From the NCBI GenBank assembly GCA_016218825.1, contig JACRCV010000037.1:1-64000 (forward strand): DNA of 64,000 nt, in the 5' to 3' direction. The stretch is from Deltaproteobacteria bacterium. Its GTDB lineage: Bacteria > Myxococcota > XYA12-FULL-58-9. Under the pieces are notes generated by a model. The model did not search any database and had not been told where the DNA came from. It saw only the letters and a program-made list of their open reading frames with translations. This document shows positions 7,857-16,461 of this stretch, piece by piece. Made by a program: the position numbers and the translations under genes. Each line of letters begins with the position of its first letter. Within the stretch, counting starts at the first letter, position 1.

Positions 7857-8693
7857 CTAGCGTGCCGGCGCCGGCAACGGCACCTTGGTCTTGCGGATGT
7901 AGACGTAGAGACCGACCGCGGCGAGCGCGACCCCGATGGAGATGTACTGCGAGGTCGACAGCCAGCCGTAGACGCCGCGCTCTTTGTCGCCGCGGTACAT
8001 CTCGTTGATGGAGCGGAAGATCGGATAGATCATCATCCAGGTGAGCAGCAGCTGACCGTGCACCCGCTTGTAGGGCCGCATCAAAGTCAGCAACGCGAAC
8101 ATCAGAAGCTCGAAGCCCGCCTCGTAGAGCTGCACCGGATGCACTGGCAGGCTGGGGTCGCCGATGCCGATCAGGCCGTCCGCTTGCTGCTGGTGGTGGG
8201 CCATCGAGCCCACCGGGAATTGGATCGACCACGGCAAGTCCGCCGGTTGCCCGAAACAACAGCCGGCGGCGACGCAACCCAGGCGGCCAAAGGCGTGGGC
8301 GAGGGCGGTGTAGGGGATCATGATGTCGGTGAACTTGAAGAAGTTGAGGTGAAAACGACGGGTGTAATAGAGGATGAAGAGCGCCGCGCCGATGAAGCCG
8401 CCGTACCAGACCAGGCCGCCGCGCCAGAACATCACGATCTCGATGGGGTTCTTGGCGTACTCGTCGAGCTTGGTGAAGATGAAGATGATGCGCGAGCCGA
8501 CGAGCCCCGAGACCAGGACGTAGAACGCCAGGTCGACGATGCGATCCGGATCTTCGCCCTCCCGCTCCGCCTGCTTCTTCGCGAGCACCATCGCCAACAA
8601 GAAACCGCCGGCGATCAACAACCCGTAGGTGTGCAGCGACCACGGCTCGGAGAGCAGCCCGAACAAGTCGATTTGAAAGATGACGGGATGCAT
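7857..8693 (-). CDS. lgt: Prolipoprotein diacylglyceryl transferase
   Basis: The 278-aa inner-membrane enzyme transfers diacylglycerol from phosphatidylglycerol to the Cys of prolipoproteins, the first step of lipoprotein maturation. It has about seven hydrophobic helices. The Lgt signature region is visible as HAFGRLGCVAAGCCFGQ, and the catalytic-site area around HPVQLYEA and RSINEMYRGD is present. It is the last gene of a leftward run that begins at rpmH and lies 18 bases after lspA, the peptidase acting next in the pathway. The many lipobox proteins in this window are its expected clients. It ends next to repeat copy A. Confidence 0.95.
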   Translation of the reverse strand: MHPVIFQIDLFGLLSEPWSLHTYGLLIAGGFLLAMVLAKKQAEREGEDPDRIVDLAFYVLVSGLVGSRIIFIFTKLDEYAKNPIEIVMFWRGGLVWYGGFIGAALFILYYTRRFHLNFFKFTDIMIPYTALAHAFGRLGCVAAGCCFGQPADLPWSIQFPVGSMAHHQQQADGLIGIGDPSLPVHPVQLYEAGFELLMFALLTLMRPYKRVHGQLLLTWMMIYPIFRSINEMYRGDKERGVYGWLSTSQYISIGVALAAVGLYVYIRKTKVPLPAPAR

Positions 8694-8711
8694 CGCCGGA
8701 CTCCCGCGCGA

Positions 8712-9341
8712 CTACTTCGGTGCCGCGCTCTGTTCGGGCTCGCTCTTCGGCGTGCGGGAGAACATCATCTCCAACACCATCAGCGCCACGCCCACGCTAA
8801 TACCCGAGTCGGCAATGTTGAATGTCGGCCAGGTAGCTTTGTCGAACCAGTGCCAGTCGATGAAGTCGATCACGTACCCCAGGCGCACGCGGTCGATGAA
8901 GTTGCCGAGCGCGCCGCCGAACACCAGCGCCAGCGCCAAGCGCAGCAGCCGCTGCTCGGCCGTGGTCTTGCGCACGTAGTGGATGATGAAGATCATCGCG
9001 CCGACCGAGACCAGCAAAAAGAACGGGGTGCGGAACCAGCTCGCGCTCCCGGAGAGAAAACCCCATGCGGCGCCCGGGTTCTCGACGTAGCGGAAGTGCC
9101 AGAAGTCGTCGAGCACCGCGAACGCCTCGCTCTTCACCGGATGCTTCTGCCACAAGAACCGCGACAGCTTGTCGCCGAAGCCCAGCGCCTCGCCGGAGAA
9201 CGCCTCGAACGCGGTGGTCAGGCGGGAGACCGCCAACCACTTCGTGATCTGATCGAGGACGACCACCACCCCGGCGATGCTCAAGAACGTCCGGGTGCGC
9301 GCCGACAGCCGCTGCAGCACACCGACGCCGCCTGCGCTCAT
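8712..9341 (-). CDS. lspA: Lipoprotein signal peptidase II
   Basis: The 209-aa membrane aspartyl protease removes the signal peptide of lipidated prolipoproteins. Four hydrophobic segments are visible. The two catalytic aspartates lie in the conserved blocks GNFIDRVRLGYVIDFID and FNIADSGISVG. Between helices 1 and 2 there is an insert (about residues 45-75, with GFGDKLSRFLWQKHPVKSE) that makes it longer than the usual 160-170 aa. The start ATG overlaps the ileS stop (ATGA), and lgt follows, so the three are translationally coupled. I placed the start at MSAGGVGV because the frame upstream belongs to ileS. Confidence 0.95.
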   Translation of the reverse strand: MSAGGVGVLQRLSARTRTFLSIAGVVVVLDQITKWLAVSRLTTAFEAFSGEALGFGDKLSRFLWQKHPVKSEAFAVLDDFWHFRYVENPGAAWGFLSGSASWFRTPFFLLVSVGAMIFIIHYVRKTTAEQRLLRLALALVFGGALGNFIDRVRLGYVIDFIDWHWFDKATWPTFNIADSGISVGVALMVLEMMFSRTPKSEPEQSAAPK

Positions 9342-12154
9342 AGAGCCTCCAGACAACGATGACAGAGCGTCGGATGGACGGCGCTCGCCCCCACCTCGTC
9401 GCGATACAACCAACAACGCGCACATTTTGTTCCGCTGGCGTTCTCGACCAGCACCGTGAGCGCGTCCCCCTTCGTCGAGGTCCGCGCCCGCGACACGATG
9501 AACAGGTCCGCGAGCTCCGCGTCCGACAGCCCGGCGAGCGGCTGCAACTGCGCCTCCGAGCCGAACACCGTCACCATCGCCTCGACCGACGAGCCGATCT
9601 TCTTCTGTTGCCGGGCTTCTTCGAGCGCGACGTTGACCTGGCGGCGGACCTCGCGAGCGTAGTCGTAGCGCTTCGCGAGCGCCTCGCCGTCCTTGGCGAG
9701 CGCGGCAAAGAGGGCGGCGACGGCCTCGGGCTCGCGGATGCCCGGATGCAGCGCGAGGTGAACGCTCGCGGGATCGCCGTTCAAGCGCGGCAGCTTCTCC
9801 CAGGCCTCTTCGGCGGTGAACGAGAAGATCGGCGCCATCAATCGCAGCAAGTCGCGGGCGATGAGGTAGAGCGCGCTCTGCGCCGAGCGCCGCGCCACCG
9901 AGGTCTTGCCCGAGGCGTACAGGCGGTCCTTGAGGACGTCGAGATAGAACGCCGACAGGTCGACGGTGCACAGCTCGTTCACCCGGTGCAGCACGACGTG
10001 GAAGTCGTAGGCGCGGTAGGCCTCGTCGATGCGGTTGCCGGTGCGCTTCGCGACGCCGAGCGCGTAGCGGTCGAGCGGCAACAGCGCGCCGGCAGCGACC
10101 AGGTCTTTGTTGGGGTCGAAGTCGAAGAGGCTGCCGAGCAGGTAGCGGATGGTATTTCGGATCTTGCGGTAGGTGTCGGCGAGCCGGGTCAAGATCTCTT
10201 GGGAGATGCGAATGTCCTCGCGATAGTCCTCGCCCGCGACCCACAGGCGCAACAGCTCGGCGCCGTCCTTCTGGATCGCGACGAACGGGTCGACGAAGTT
10301 GCCTTTCGACTTCGAGATCTTCTTGCCGCTCCCGTCGACGACGAAGCCGTGCGTCAGCACGGTGCGAAACGGCGGCCGCTCCCGCGTCGCCAAGCCGCAG
10401 AGCAGCGACGAGTGGAACCAACCGCGGTGCTGGTCCGAGCCTTCGAGGTAGAGGTCCACCGCCGGGCCTTCGGGCTGTCCCAAGCCCTCGCGCTCGATCA
10501 CCGCGGCGTACGACACCCCGGAGTCGAACCAGACGTCGAGGATGTCCTCTTCTTTGCGGAACGTCTTGTGGCCGCACGTCGCGCACGCCAGGTCGTCGCC
10601 GAAGAGCTCGGCGACCGAGCGCGTGAACCAGGCGTCGGCGCCCTCGCGCTCGAACACGGCCGCGGCTTGGTTCATGCGCGCTTCGCTGACCAGCGGCGTG
10701 TCGCACTTGTCGCAGTAGACGACCGCGATCGGCACGCCCCAGCTGCGCTGCCGCGACAGACACCAATCGGGCCGGGTCTGGAGCATGCCGCGGATGCGGT
10801 CTTCGCCCCAGGGCGGGATCCACTGGACTTCCTTCAACGCCGCCAGCGCCCGCTCTCGCAAGGTCTTGCCGCCCTTGAAGGGCTTGTCGAGCGCCACGAA
10901 CCACTGCTCGGTGGCACGCAAGATGATCGGCTTGTGACAGCGCCAACAATGGGCGTAGCGATGCACCACGGTGTCGCTCGGATCGTTCAGCAACACCTTG
11001 GCGGCAAAGAGCGCCGCGATGATGCCGGCGTTGGCGGCGAACACCTGCTGGCCGGCGAACGGTCCGGCGGCCTCGGTGAACACCCCCCGGCCGTCGACCG
11101 GGCTCAACACCTCGAGGCCGTACTTGCGGCCGACCTCGAAGTCGTCGGGGCCGTGGCCGGGCGCGGTGTGCACGCAACCGGTGCCGGCCTCCAAGGTCAC
11201 GTGCTCGGCGAGGATGACCGGAGAGCGGCGCGGGAACAGCGGGTGTTCGTAGCTGAGGCCCTCGAGGTCGCGACCTTTGAAGCGCGCCACGATCTTGCTC
11301 TCATCCAGTGCGGGGGCCTTGACCGCGGCGAGGAAGCTCTCGACGAGGGGCTGGGCGACGATGCGCAAGCGCTCACCCACCGGGTAGGCGACGTAATCGA
11401 ATTCCGGGTGCACCGCGATCGCGAGGTTTGCCGGCAGGGTCCAGGGTGTGGTGGTCCAGATGACCAGATCGACGTCGTCGCGCTCGAGCCCCGGCGCCCT
11501 CTTGGCGAGCGGAAACGCCACGTAGACCGACGGCGAGGTGTGGTCCTCGTACTCGACCTCGGCCTCGGCGAGCGCGGTCTGGTGGGTGGTGCACCAGTTG
11601 ATCGGCCGCAGGCCCTTGTAGAGCAGCCCGGCGCCGGCGAACTTCCCGAGCTCGCGCAGGGTCTGCGCCTCGTAGCCGTAGGTCATCGTCAGGTAGGGCT
11701 CGTGCCAGCGCGCGAACACCCCGAGGCGGGCGAACTCGTCGCGTTGGATGGCGACGAACTTCTGGGCGTAGTCGCGGCAGGCGCGCCGGACCTCGGCGCG
11801 GCTCATCTCGGCCTTCTTCTTGCCGAGCTCCTTGTCGACCTGGACCTCGATCGGCAGGCCGTGACAATCCCAACCCGGGACGAACGACGCTTGGAAGCCG
11901 CGCATCGCGTGGTCCTTGACCGCGATGTCCTTCAAGATCTTGTTGAGGATGTGCCCGTGGTGCAGATGGCCGTTGGCGTACGGCGGGCCGTCGTGCATCA
12001 CGAAGCGCGGCGCGTCTTTGCGTGCCGCTTGGATCTGACCGTAGAGGTCCGCCTTCGCCCACTCTTCGAGCAGGCGCGGCTCCTTCTGACTCAAGCCGGC
12101 GCGCATCTCGAACGCCGTCTTCGGCAGATGCAAGGTCTCTTTGTAGTCCACCAT
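9338..12154 (-). CDS. ileS: Isoleucyl-tRNA synthetase
   Basis: The 938-aa class I aminoacyl-tRNA synthetase has full family length. The N-terminus carries the HIGH-type signature in PPYANGHLHHGHILNK (about residue 60). The CP1 editing domain follows, then the KMSKS motif as KISKSKGN (near 605), the anticodon-binding helical domain, and a C-terminal zinc knuckle (CARCWLYRDEVG ... CHRC) as in bacterial-type IleRS. Its place directly upstream of lspA is a common arrangement. It lies 34 bases downstream of jag, so it may also be read from the rpmH-side transcript. Confidence 0.97.
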   Translation of the reverse strand: MVDYKETLHLPKTAFEMRAGLSQKEPRLLEEWAKADLYGQIQAARKDAPRFVMHDGPPYANGHLHHGHILNKILKDIAVKDHAMRGFQASFVPGWDCHGLPIEVQVDKELGKKKAEMSRAEVRRACRDYAQKFVAIQRDEFARLGVFARWHEPYLTMTYGYEAQTLRELGKFAGAGLLYKGLRPINWCTTHQTALAEAEVEYEDHTSPSVYVAFPLAKRAPGLERDDVDLVIWTTTPWTLPANLAIAVHPEFDYVAYPVGERLRIVAQPLVESFLAAVKAPALDESKIVARFKGRDLEGLSYEHPLFPRRSPVILAEHVTLEAGTGCVHTAPGHGPDDFEVGRKYGLEVLSPVDGRGVFTEAAGPFAGQQVFAANAGIIAALFAAKVLLNDPSDTVVHRYAHCWRCHKPIILRATEQWFVALDKPFKGGKTLRERALAALKEVQWIPPWGEDRIRGMLQTRPDWCLSRQRSWGVPIAVVYCDKCDTPLVSEARMNQAAAVFEREGADAWFTRSVAELFGDDLACATCGHKTFRKEEDILDVWFDSGVSYAAVIEREGLGQPEGPAVDLYLEGSDQHRGWFHSSLLCGLATRERPPFRTVLTHGFVVDGSGKKISKSKGNFVDPFVAIQKDGAELLRLWVAGEDYREDIRISQEILTRLADTYRKIRNTIRYLLGSLFDFDPNKDLVAAGALLPLDRYALGVAKRTGNRIDEAYRAYDFHVVLHRVNELCTVDLSAFYLDVLKDRLYASGKTSVARRSAQSALYLIARDLLRLMAPIFSFTAEEAWEKLPRLNGDPASVHLALHPGIREPEAVAALFAALAKDGEALAKRYDYAREVRRQVNVALEEARQQKKIGSSVEAMVTVFGSEAQLQPLAGLSDAELADLFIVSRARTSTKGDALTVLVENASGTKCARCWLYRDEVGASAVHPTLCHRCLEAL

Positions 12155-12188
12155 GCGAAGCCACCACGCCGAGAGCGCGCCTCGCTTC

Positions 12189-13238
12189 TCAGTCGTCCGT
12201 GGGGATGATGAGCAGCGGCCGGTACAACCCTTCGCCCTCGGAGCGCGTCGTCACGCCCGACTTCTCCTGCAAGGTGATGTGGAAGATGCGGCGGTCGTGC
12301 GCCGACATCGGGCTCAGGCGTACCACCTTGCGCTCCTCGAGCGCCCGCGAGGCAAGCTTGGTCGCCAAGGTCGCCAGCGCCTCCCGTCTCCGGCCGCGAT
12401 AGTTCGCGGCGTCCAAGACAATGTGCTGCTCGCCCTCTTCCTGACGCGCGAGCATCCGATTGACGAGGAACTGCAACGCCAGGAGGGTCTCGCCCTTCTT
12501 GCCGATGGTGCGCTCTTCGTCGCTGCCGCGCAGGTCGAAGATGATCTCCTCGGTGCCCTCCTCGACCAGGTGCGCGTCGACCTTGAGGCCGGAGAGACGC
12601 AAGAGCTCGCCGAGCACCTCCGCCGCCTTCTTCGCCCGCTCGCCACCGCCGCCCGCCAAGTCGGGCCGCACCGGCGCCGGCTCGCGCGGCATGGTCTCGA
12701 GGTTCAACAACGACTCGATCGACTCGCCTTCGCGCTCGTCGCGATGCCGATGGCCGCCGCCACGGTCGCCCCGATCTCGCCCGCCGCGGTCATCCCGGCC
12801 CCGCCCGCCTCTACGGCCCCGGCCGCGCCCGCCCCGATCGCCCCGATCTCCACGGTCACCGCGGTCGTGCCGCTCACTCCCGGCCGGCCGCCCGAGCTGC
12901 GACTCGAAGCTCGAGGGTTGCCGGTCGCCGTCGTCGCTCGGCCGGTCGTCGTGGTGCTCGCGCCGTGGCGGTCGGCTGTCGCGGTCGTGGTCCCGATCGC
13001 GGCGCGGTCGGTCGCCGCCGGAGTCGCGGTGTTCGCTCGGCCGGTCCTCGAAGGGACTGCTGCTCTTCGCGGCCGCGGCCTGCTCGACGTCGACGGCGAT
13101 CACCACCCGCTTCCCCAAGCCCTCGCCGGTCTCCGAGACCAGCTCGTACTTGAGCGCCGAGCGCGACACGCTCAGCTGTTCGCATGCTTTGATCGCTGCC
13201 TCGGCCGCACTTCGGCCTTCAAACTCTCGACGGCTCAT
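12189..13238 (-). CDS. jag: Jag/KhpB-type RNA-binding protein with RG/RD-rich linker
   Basis: The product is 349 aa. Residues 1-50 match the Jag N-terminal domain (MSRREFEGRSAAEAAIKACE ... GKRVVIAVDVE). The C-terminal third carries a KH domain with its GXXG-type loop (IGKKGETLLALQ) and an R3H domain (SAHDRRIFHITL). Between them lies about 140 residues of extremely charged, low-complexity sequence dominated by RGD, RGG and RDR steps, much longer than in most homologues. Such tails usually bind RNA and can promote condensation. The gene sits directly after yidC, the normal place for jag, and the family regulates translation and cell-wall functions. Confidence 0.9.
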   Translation of the reverse strand: MSRREFEGRSAAEAAIKACEQLSVSRSALKYELVSETGEGLGKRVVIAVDVEQAAAAKSSSPFEDRPSEHRDSGGDRPRRDRDHDRDSRPPRREHHDDRPSDDGDRQPSSFESQLGRPAGSERHDRGDRGDRGDRGGRGRGRRGGRGRDDRGGRDRGDRGGGHRHRDEREGESIESLLNLETMPREPAPVRPDLAGGGGERAKKAAEVLGELLRLSGLKVDAHLVEEGTEEIIFDLRGSDEERTIGKKGETLLALQFLVNRMLARQEEGEQHIVLDAANYRGRRREALATLATKLASRALEERKVVRLSPMSAHDRRIFHITLQEKSGVTTRSEGEGLYRPLLIIPTDD

Positions 13239-13307
13239 GTTGTCTCCGGGTTGTAACGTGTGGAGCGCCGCGGCGCTCCGTGTGCGATGTTGTCTGTGCG
13301 CCCGCCC

Positions 13308-14975
13308 CTACAAGGTCACCTTGGTTCTGTTGATAGCCAGCTGCTGGAAGATGGTCAAGATGGCGTTGAACAGGATGTAGAGCACCAACCCCGACGGCAG
13401 CGCGATCATGAACACCACCATCATCGCCGGCATCATGTACAGCATCATCTTCGCCTGCTGCGAGTCCATCGTCGTCGGCGTCAGCTTCTGCTGCAGATAC
13501 GTCAGCGCCCCGAGGGCGATCGCCATGAACGGGAACGGCTCCTTCGCGGTCAGATCTTGGATCCACATGAAGGGCTGCTGGTAGAGGTCCACCGCCGACC
13601 ACAGGGTGCGATACAACGCCAGCCACACCGGCATCTGCAGCAACATCGGCAGACAGCCGCCCAACGGGTTGACGCCCTTGTCCTTGAACAGCTTCATCTG
13701 CTCGAGCTGCTGGCGCTGCTTGTCGTTCTCGAACTGCTTCTTGATGCGATCGAGCTCGGGCTTCAGCACCTGCATCTTGCGCATCGACAGCGAGCTCTTG
13801 AAGGTCACCGGGAACAACAGCGCCTTCACCAACAGCGTCAGCATCATGATCGCCACGCCCCAGCTCGTGGTCCAACCATGAAATATATTCAATAGAAACA
13901 CCATCGGCCGCGCCAAGAACCCGAGCGGGATGCCCCAGATGACGTAGTCGATCGTGTCCTCGAGGCGCGCCGCCACCTTCACCAGCGAGTCGTGGCGCTT
14001 CGGCCCGAGGTACACCGACAAGCTCCTCTCCCAGGTGGCGCCGGGGGCGACCGCCTCGGGAGCGAAGCCGTAGGCGACCTGCAGATCGTGGTCCTTGTCC
14101 TTGCCGTCGGCGGTGAGCACCTCGCTCCCCGACATCGAGCAGCGCGCGGTGAGGCCGTCGTGCGGCACCGCGGCGACCACGAAGTACTGGCGGTCGATGC
14201 CGACCCAGTCGGCCGGACCTTCGGCGCTCCACGGGCCGTCCTCGGCCAGCTTCTGCGCCAGGCGGCGCTCGACGGTGCCGCCGTGGGCGCACAGGCCGTT
14301 CATCATGTCGGCGGGCGGCGCCAGGAACCCGGACTTCTGCTTGACGGTGGGCTTGAGCATCAGGGTGACGCCGGCGCTGACCGGCACCGGCTCTGCGGCG
14401 CCGTTCGTGACCTTGAGGGTGTAGTCGAGGGCGTAGGCGTCGGGGCGCGGCTTGATCTGCACCTCGGTGCGCACCCCTTCGCCGCTGGTCCCGGCGAGCA
14501 CGAGCTCGTTGCCGCCGCCGGACCACGCGAGCGCCGGCGCGGCGATCTTGCCGAGGTCGAAGGTGACGAGCGCCTGGCGCGGCGCGCCGCCCTTGTCGTC
14601 GGTGACCAACGACACCGGCCCCTTCGGCGCCCCGCCTTCGGCGGTCTCTTTGTAGTCGTTGAGCGTCAGCGCGGTCAGGGACGCCGGGACGTTCGACACT
14701 TCGCCGGCAAACAACGGCGTGCTGAACGCACGACGGCTCTCTGGAACCGCGGGCAGGCTCGGCGCCGCAGCGGTCGGGGCCTCGGCGTTGGTGGGGACGG
14801 CGGCGGGGCTTGATGCTGCGGCCTCGGGCGAGGTGGGTCGCGCGGCCGTGGCCGGTTTTCCGGCGGTCTCTTGTGCACTCTTGTCGGCCTCGGGCTTGAC
14901 GAACACGAACTGCCACACGAGCAGGATGCCGAGGCAGAGCGCCACGGTGGCGAAGATGCGCTGCTGCTCACTCAT
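13308..14975 (-). CDS. yidC: Membrane protein insertase YidC
   Basis: The 555-aa product has the Gram-negative YidC layout: an N-terminal signal anchor (residues about 8-25), a large periplasmic beta-sandwich domain to about 340, and the conserved C-terminal five-helix core (WGVAIMMLTLLVKALLFPVTFKS, GGCLPMLLQMPVWLALYRTL, FPFMAIALGALTYLQQ). The region after the signal anchor is Ala/Pro-rich. It inserts membrane proteins, including F-type ATP synthase subunits such as those encoded near the right of this window, alone or with SecYEG. Its start overlaps the end of yidD by four bases. Confidence 0.96.
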   Translation of the reverse strand: MSEQQRIFATVALCLGILLVWQFVFVKPEADKSAQETAGKPATAARPTSPEAAASSPAAVPTNAEAPTAAAPSLPAVPESRRAFSTPLFAGEVSNVPASLTALTLNDYKETAEGGAPKGPVSLVTDDKGGAPRQALVTFDLGKIAAPALAWSGGGNELVLAGTSGEGVRTEVQIKPRPDAYALDYTLKVTNGAAEPVPVSAGVTLMLKPTVKQKSGFLAPPADMMNGLCAHGGTVERRLAQKLAEDGPWSAEGPADWVGIDRQYFVVAAVPHDGLTARCSMSGSEVLTADGKDKDHDLQVAYGFAPEAVAPGATWERSLSVYLGPKRHDSLVKVAARLEDTIDYVIWGIPLGFLARPMVFLLNIFHGWTTSWGVAIMMLTLLVKALLFPVTFKSSLSMRKMQVLKPELDRIKKQFENDKQRQQLEQMKLFKDKGVNPLGGCLPMLLQMPVWLALYRTLWSAVDLYQQPFMWIQDLTAKEPFPFMAIALGALTYLQQKLTPTTMDSQQAKMMLYMMPAMMVVFMIALPSGLVLYILFNAILTIFQQLAINRTKVTL

Positions 14976-15238
14976 CGCGACTCTCCGAGGGCGGTGGGCG
15001 GCACCGGATCGACGCCGCCCGGATGGAAGGGATGACAGCGGCCGATGCGTTTCACCGTCAACAAGCCGCCGTGGAGCGCGCCGTGGGTGCGGATCGCCTC
15101 CAGGCCGTAGAGCGAGCACGACGGCGCAAAGCGGCACCGGCCGCCGATCAAGAGCGCCAGGCTGTGGCGATAGGCTTGAATCAAGAGGATGAGGAGGCTC
15201 TGGAGCAAGCCCAGCCGTGAGCGCGCTGGATCAGACAT
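14972..15238 (-). CDS. yidD: Membrane protein insertion efficiency factor YidD
   Basis: The 88-aa membrane-associated protein carries the family hallmark CRFAPSCSLYGLEAIRTHGAL followed by RIGRCHPFHPGGVDPVP. Its N-terminal amphipathic helix (LLQSLLILLIQAYRHSLALL) is typical. It helps YidC-dependent insertion. The ATG at 15238 is inside the 3' end of rnpA: the two genes overlap by 58 bases in different frames, a recurring but fairly long overlap for this gene pair. The 3' end overlaps yidC by four bases, so the three genes are tightly coupled. Confidence 0.93.
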   Translation of the reverse strand: MSDPARSRLGLLQSLLILLIQAYRHSLALLIGGRCRFAPSCSLYGLEAIRTHGALHGGLLTVKRIGRCHPFHPGGVDPVPPTALGESR

Positions 15239-15537
15239 GTGAGCTCCTCCCTGAGTGACCTGTAGGTCGTGGTCGCCGCCTCCGGAAACGCGATGACGAC
15301 GAGGTCCCACTCCGGCAGCCACGGCTCGCTCGCCAGGCGGACGATCTCTTTGAGCCGCCGTCGCACCCGGTTGCGGACCACGGCGTTGCCGACCTTGCGA
15401 CTGACGGTGATGCCGAGCCTCGATCCGCCGCTCGCCGGGCGCGCCACCTGCAACATCAAGTGTCGGCCGCGAAGCTTCTTGCCGTGAGCCTTGGCATAGA
15501 GGAAATCGGAGCGCGTGCGCAGGCGCGAGAGCTTCAC
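15181..15537 (-). CDS. rnpA: Ribonuclease P protein component
   Basis: This is the 118-aa basic protein subunit of RNase P, which matures the 5' end of tRNAs together with the catalytic RNA (not present in this window). The family signature RNRVRRRLKEIVR is present at about residues 54-66, preceded by the LGITVSRKVGNAVV strand that contacts the pre-tRNA leader. It follows rpmH by 58 bases, as in most bacteria. Its last 58 bases also encode the beginning of yidD in another frame, so its Ser-rich C-terminus is constrained by yidD rather than by RnpA function. Confidence 0.95.
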   Translation of the reverse strand: MKLSRLRTRSDFLYAKAHGKKLRGRHLMLQVARPASGGSRLGITVSRKVGNAVVRNRVRRRLKEIVRLASEPWLPEWDLVVIAFPEAATTTYRSLREELTCLIQRAHGWACSRASSSS

Positions 15538-15595
15538 GAGCGGCCCCTGAACGGTGACGAGCGGCGAGGGTGAAGCTTGGAGGCTCGCGGCGCCG

Positions 15596-15745
15596 CTACT
15601 TGCCGCTCACCGACGCAGTGAGGCGCTTGCGCCCCTTGGTGCGGCGGCGCTTGATGACGCGGCGGCCACCGGGCGAGGCCATGCGCTTGCGGAAGCCGTG
15701 GGTGCGCAGACGGCGGCGGCGGTGCGGTTGATAGGTGCGCTTCAT
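15596..15745 (-). CDS. rpmH: Ribosomal protein bL34
   Basis: The 49-aa, strongly basic protein of the large ribosomal subunit begins [19 protein letters not shown], close to the universal L34 start, and ends in the expected KRLTASV-like tail. An AAGGAG site lies 6 bases before the ATG. It is the first gene of the leftward rpmH-rnpA-yidD-yidC-jag series that abuts the replication origin. Confidence 0.97.
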   Translation of the reverse strand: MKRTYQPHRRRRLRTHGFRKRMASPGGRRVIKRRRTKGRKRLTASVSGK

Positions 15746-15920
15746 GACAGTCTCCTTGCTCAACTCGAGGCGGCGCATCTTACCCACCGCGGCCCGGTTG
15801 TCAACCGATCTCGGACCACTCCGCAGGGCGATCGAGCTCTCGGGCTTTGCCGATGTTGCCCGCCCCACCCGAGTAGGTGAAGCAATCGGTGGCGGCAGCG
15901 TAGGATACAAGTCGTCTTTG

Positions 15921-16019
15921 TCTGATTCCCGCCCGCCTGATGCAGGCGGGCTCCCCACCCACCTCACCCCCGGCGCCGGTCGGCGCCACCCCCGCTCCTC
16001 CCGGGTGGAGGAGCGGGGG
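15921..16019 (-). repeat. Dispersed GC-rich hairpin repeat, copy C, with two perfect hairpins
   Basis: Read on the minus strand, the element ends with TGGGGAG, a hairpin and GCGGGAATCAGA, the same order as copies A (7764) and B (46717). The tail hairpin is CCCGCCTG/CAGGCGGG (15932-15950, 8-bp stem, 3-base loop). A second hairpin at 15989-16019 has a perfect 13-bp stem (CCCCCGCTCCTCC with its complement) and a 5-base loop. Between them lie C-runs on the plus strand, which are G-runs on the minus strand. Confidence 0.6.
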
Positions 16020-16353
16020 AACGCGAACTGTCGATTCGCGCCGTGCCCGTCTGATGCGGTTTTGCGCGCTCGACCCGAAAAAAAGTTGTTCCCGATCTGG
16101 CCCTGAAATGGCGCGGATCCGCGCGCCGCGTGATCGCGATGCAAGATCTTCTTGACGCCGGCTCGCGCATTCTCTAATGGAGTCCGAGAATCCACGAGCA
16201 ACTGAACGCGTGATCGCGACGACACTTCAGAGAGTCAGTGCTCGAATTGTATCGCCACCGCGGCCTCCGACGTGAGGTGCGCGGCGGGGGAGCCGTGACG
16301 CAGTTTATTGGCTCTGCAGCTCGCTCCGTTTGGTCACTCAATCGCCGTTGCAC

Positions 16354-16456
16354 TCTGGATAACCTGTGGGTATCCCTGTGTCGCGGTTGTGGAAACCAAG
16401 GCCCAAGCTCCCGGTTCTTCAGGGGTTTCTTGCCTTGCCCACGGTGCTGTGGATAA
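16354..16456. promoter_or_regulatory. DnaA-box cluster upstream of dnaA
   Basis: The 9-mer TGTGGATAA at 16448-16456 is a perfect inverted DnaA box (TTATCCACA). It ends five bases before the dnaA ATG and so overlaps the ribosome-binding region. TCTGGATAA at 16354-16362 has one mismatch. TGTGGGTAT (16365-16373) and TGTGGAAAC (16388-16396) have two mismatches each. The position suits autorepression of dnaA, or DnaA loading for origin function together with the region after dnaA. Confidence 0.65.
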
Positions 16457-16461
16457 CCGCC

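Larger units (their letters stand above)
15746..16461. other. 716-bp divergent intergenic region between rpmH and dnaA
   Basis: I see no convincing gene here. The left half holds dispersed repeat copy C (15921-16019) with two strong hairpins. The right half holds a candidate rightward promoter (TTGACG at 16152-16157 and TCTAAT at 16173-16178, with a short 15-base spacer). Several DnaA-box-like 9-mers follow close to the dnaA start. The region must contain the leftward rpmH promoter and the rightward dnaA promoter. A poly-A/T patch at 16079-16086 lies between them. The cluster of boxes makes it either a dnaA autoregulatory region or one half of a two-part origin. Confidence 0.6.

Noticed and set aside
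8712-11177. 821-aa minus frame joining lspA to antisense sequence
   Set aside because: Only its last 209 residues are LspA; the upstream part runs in another frame of ileS, so the real start is at 9341.
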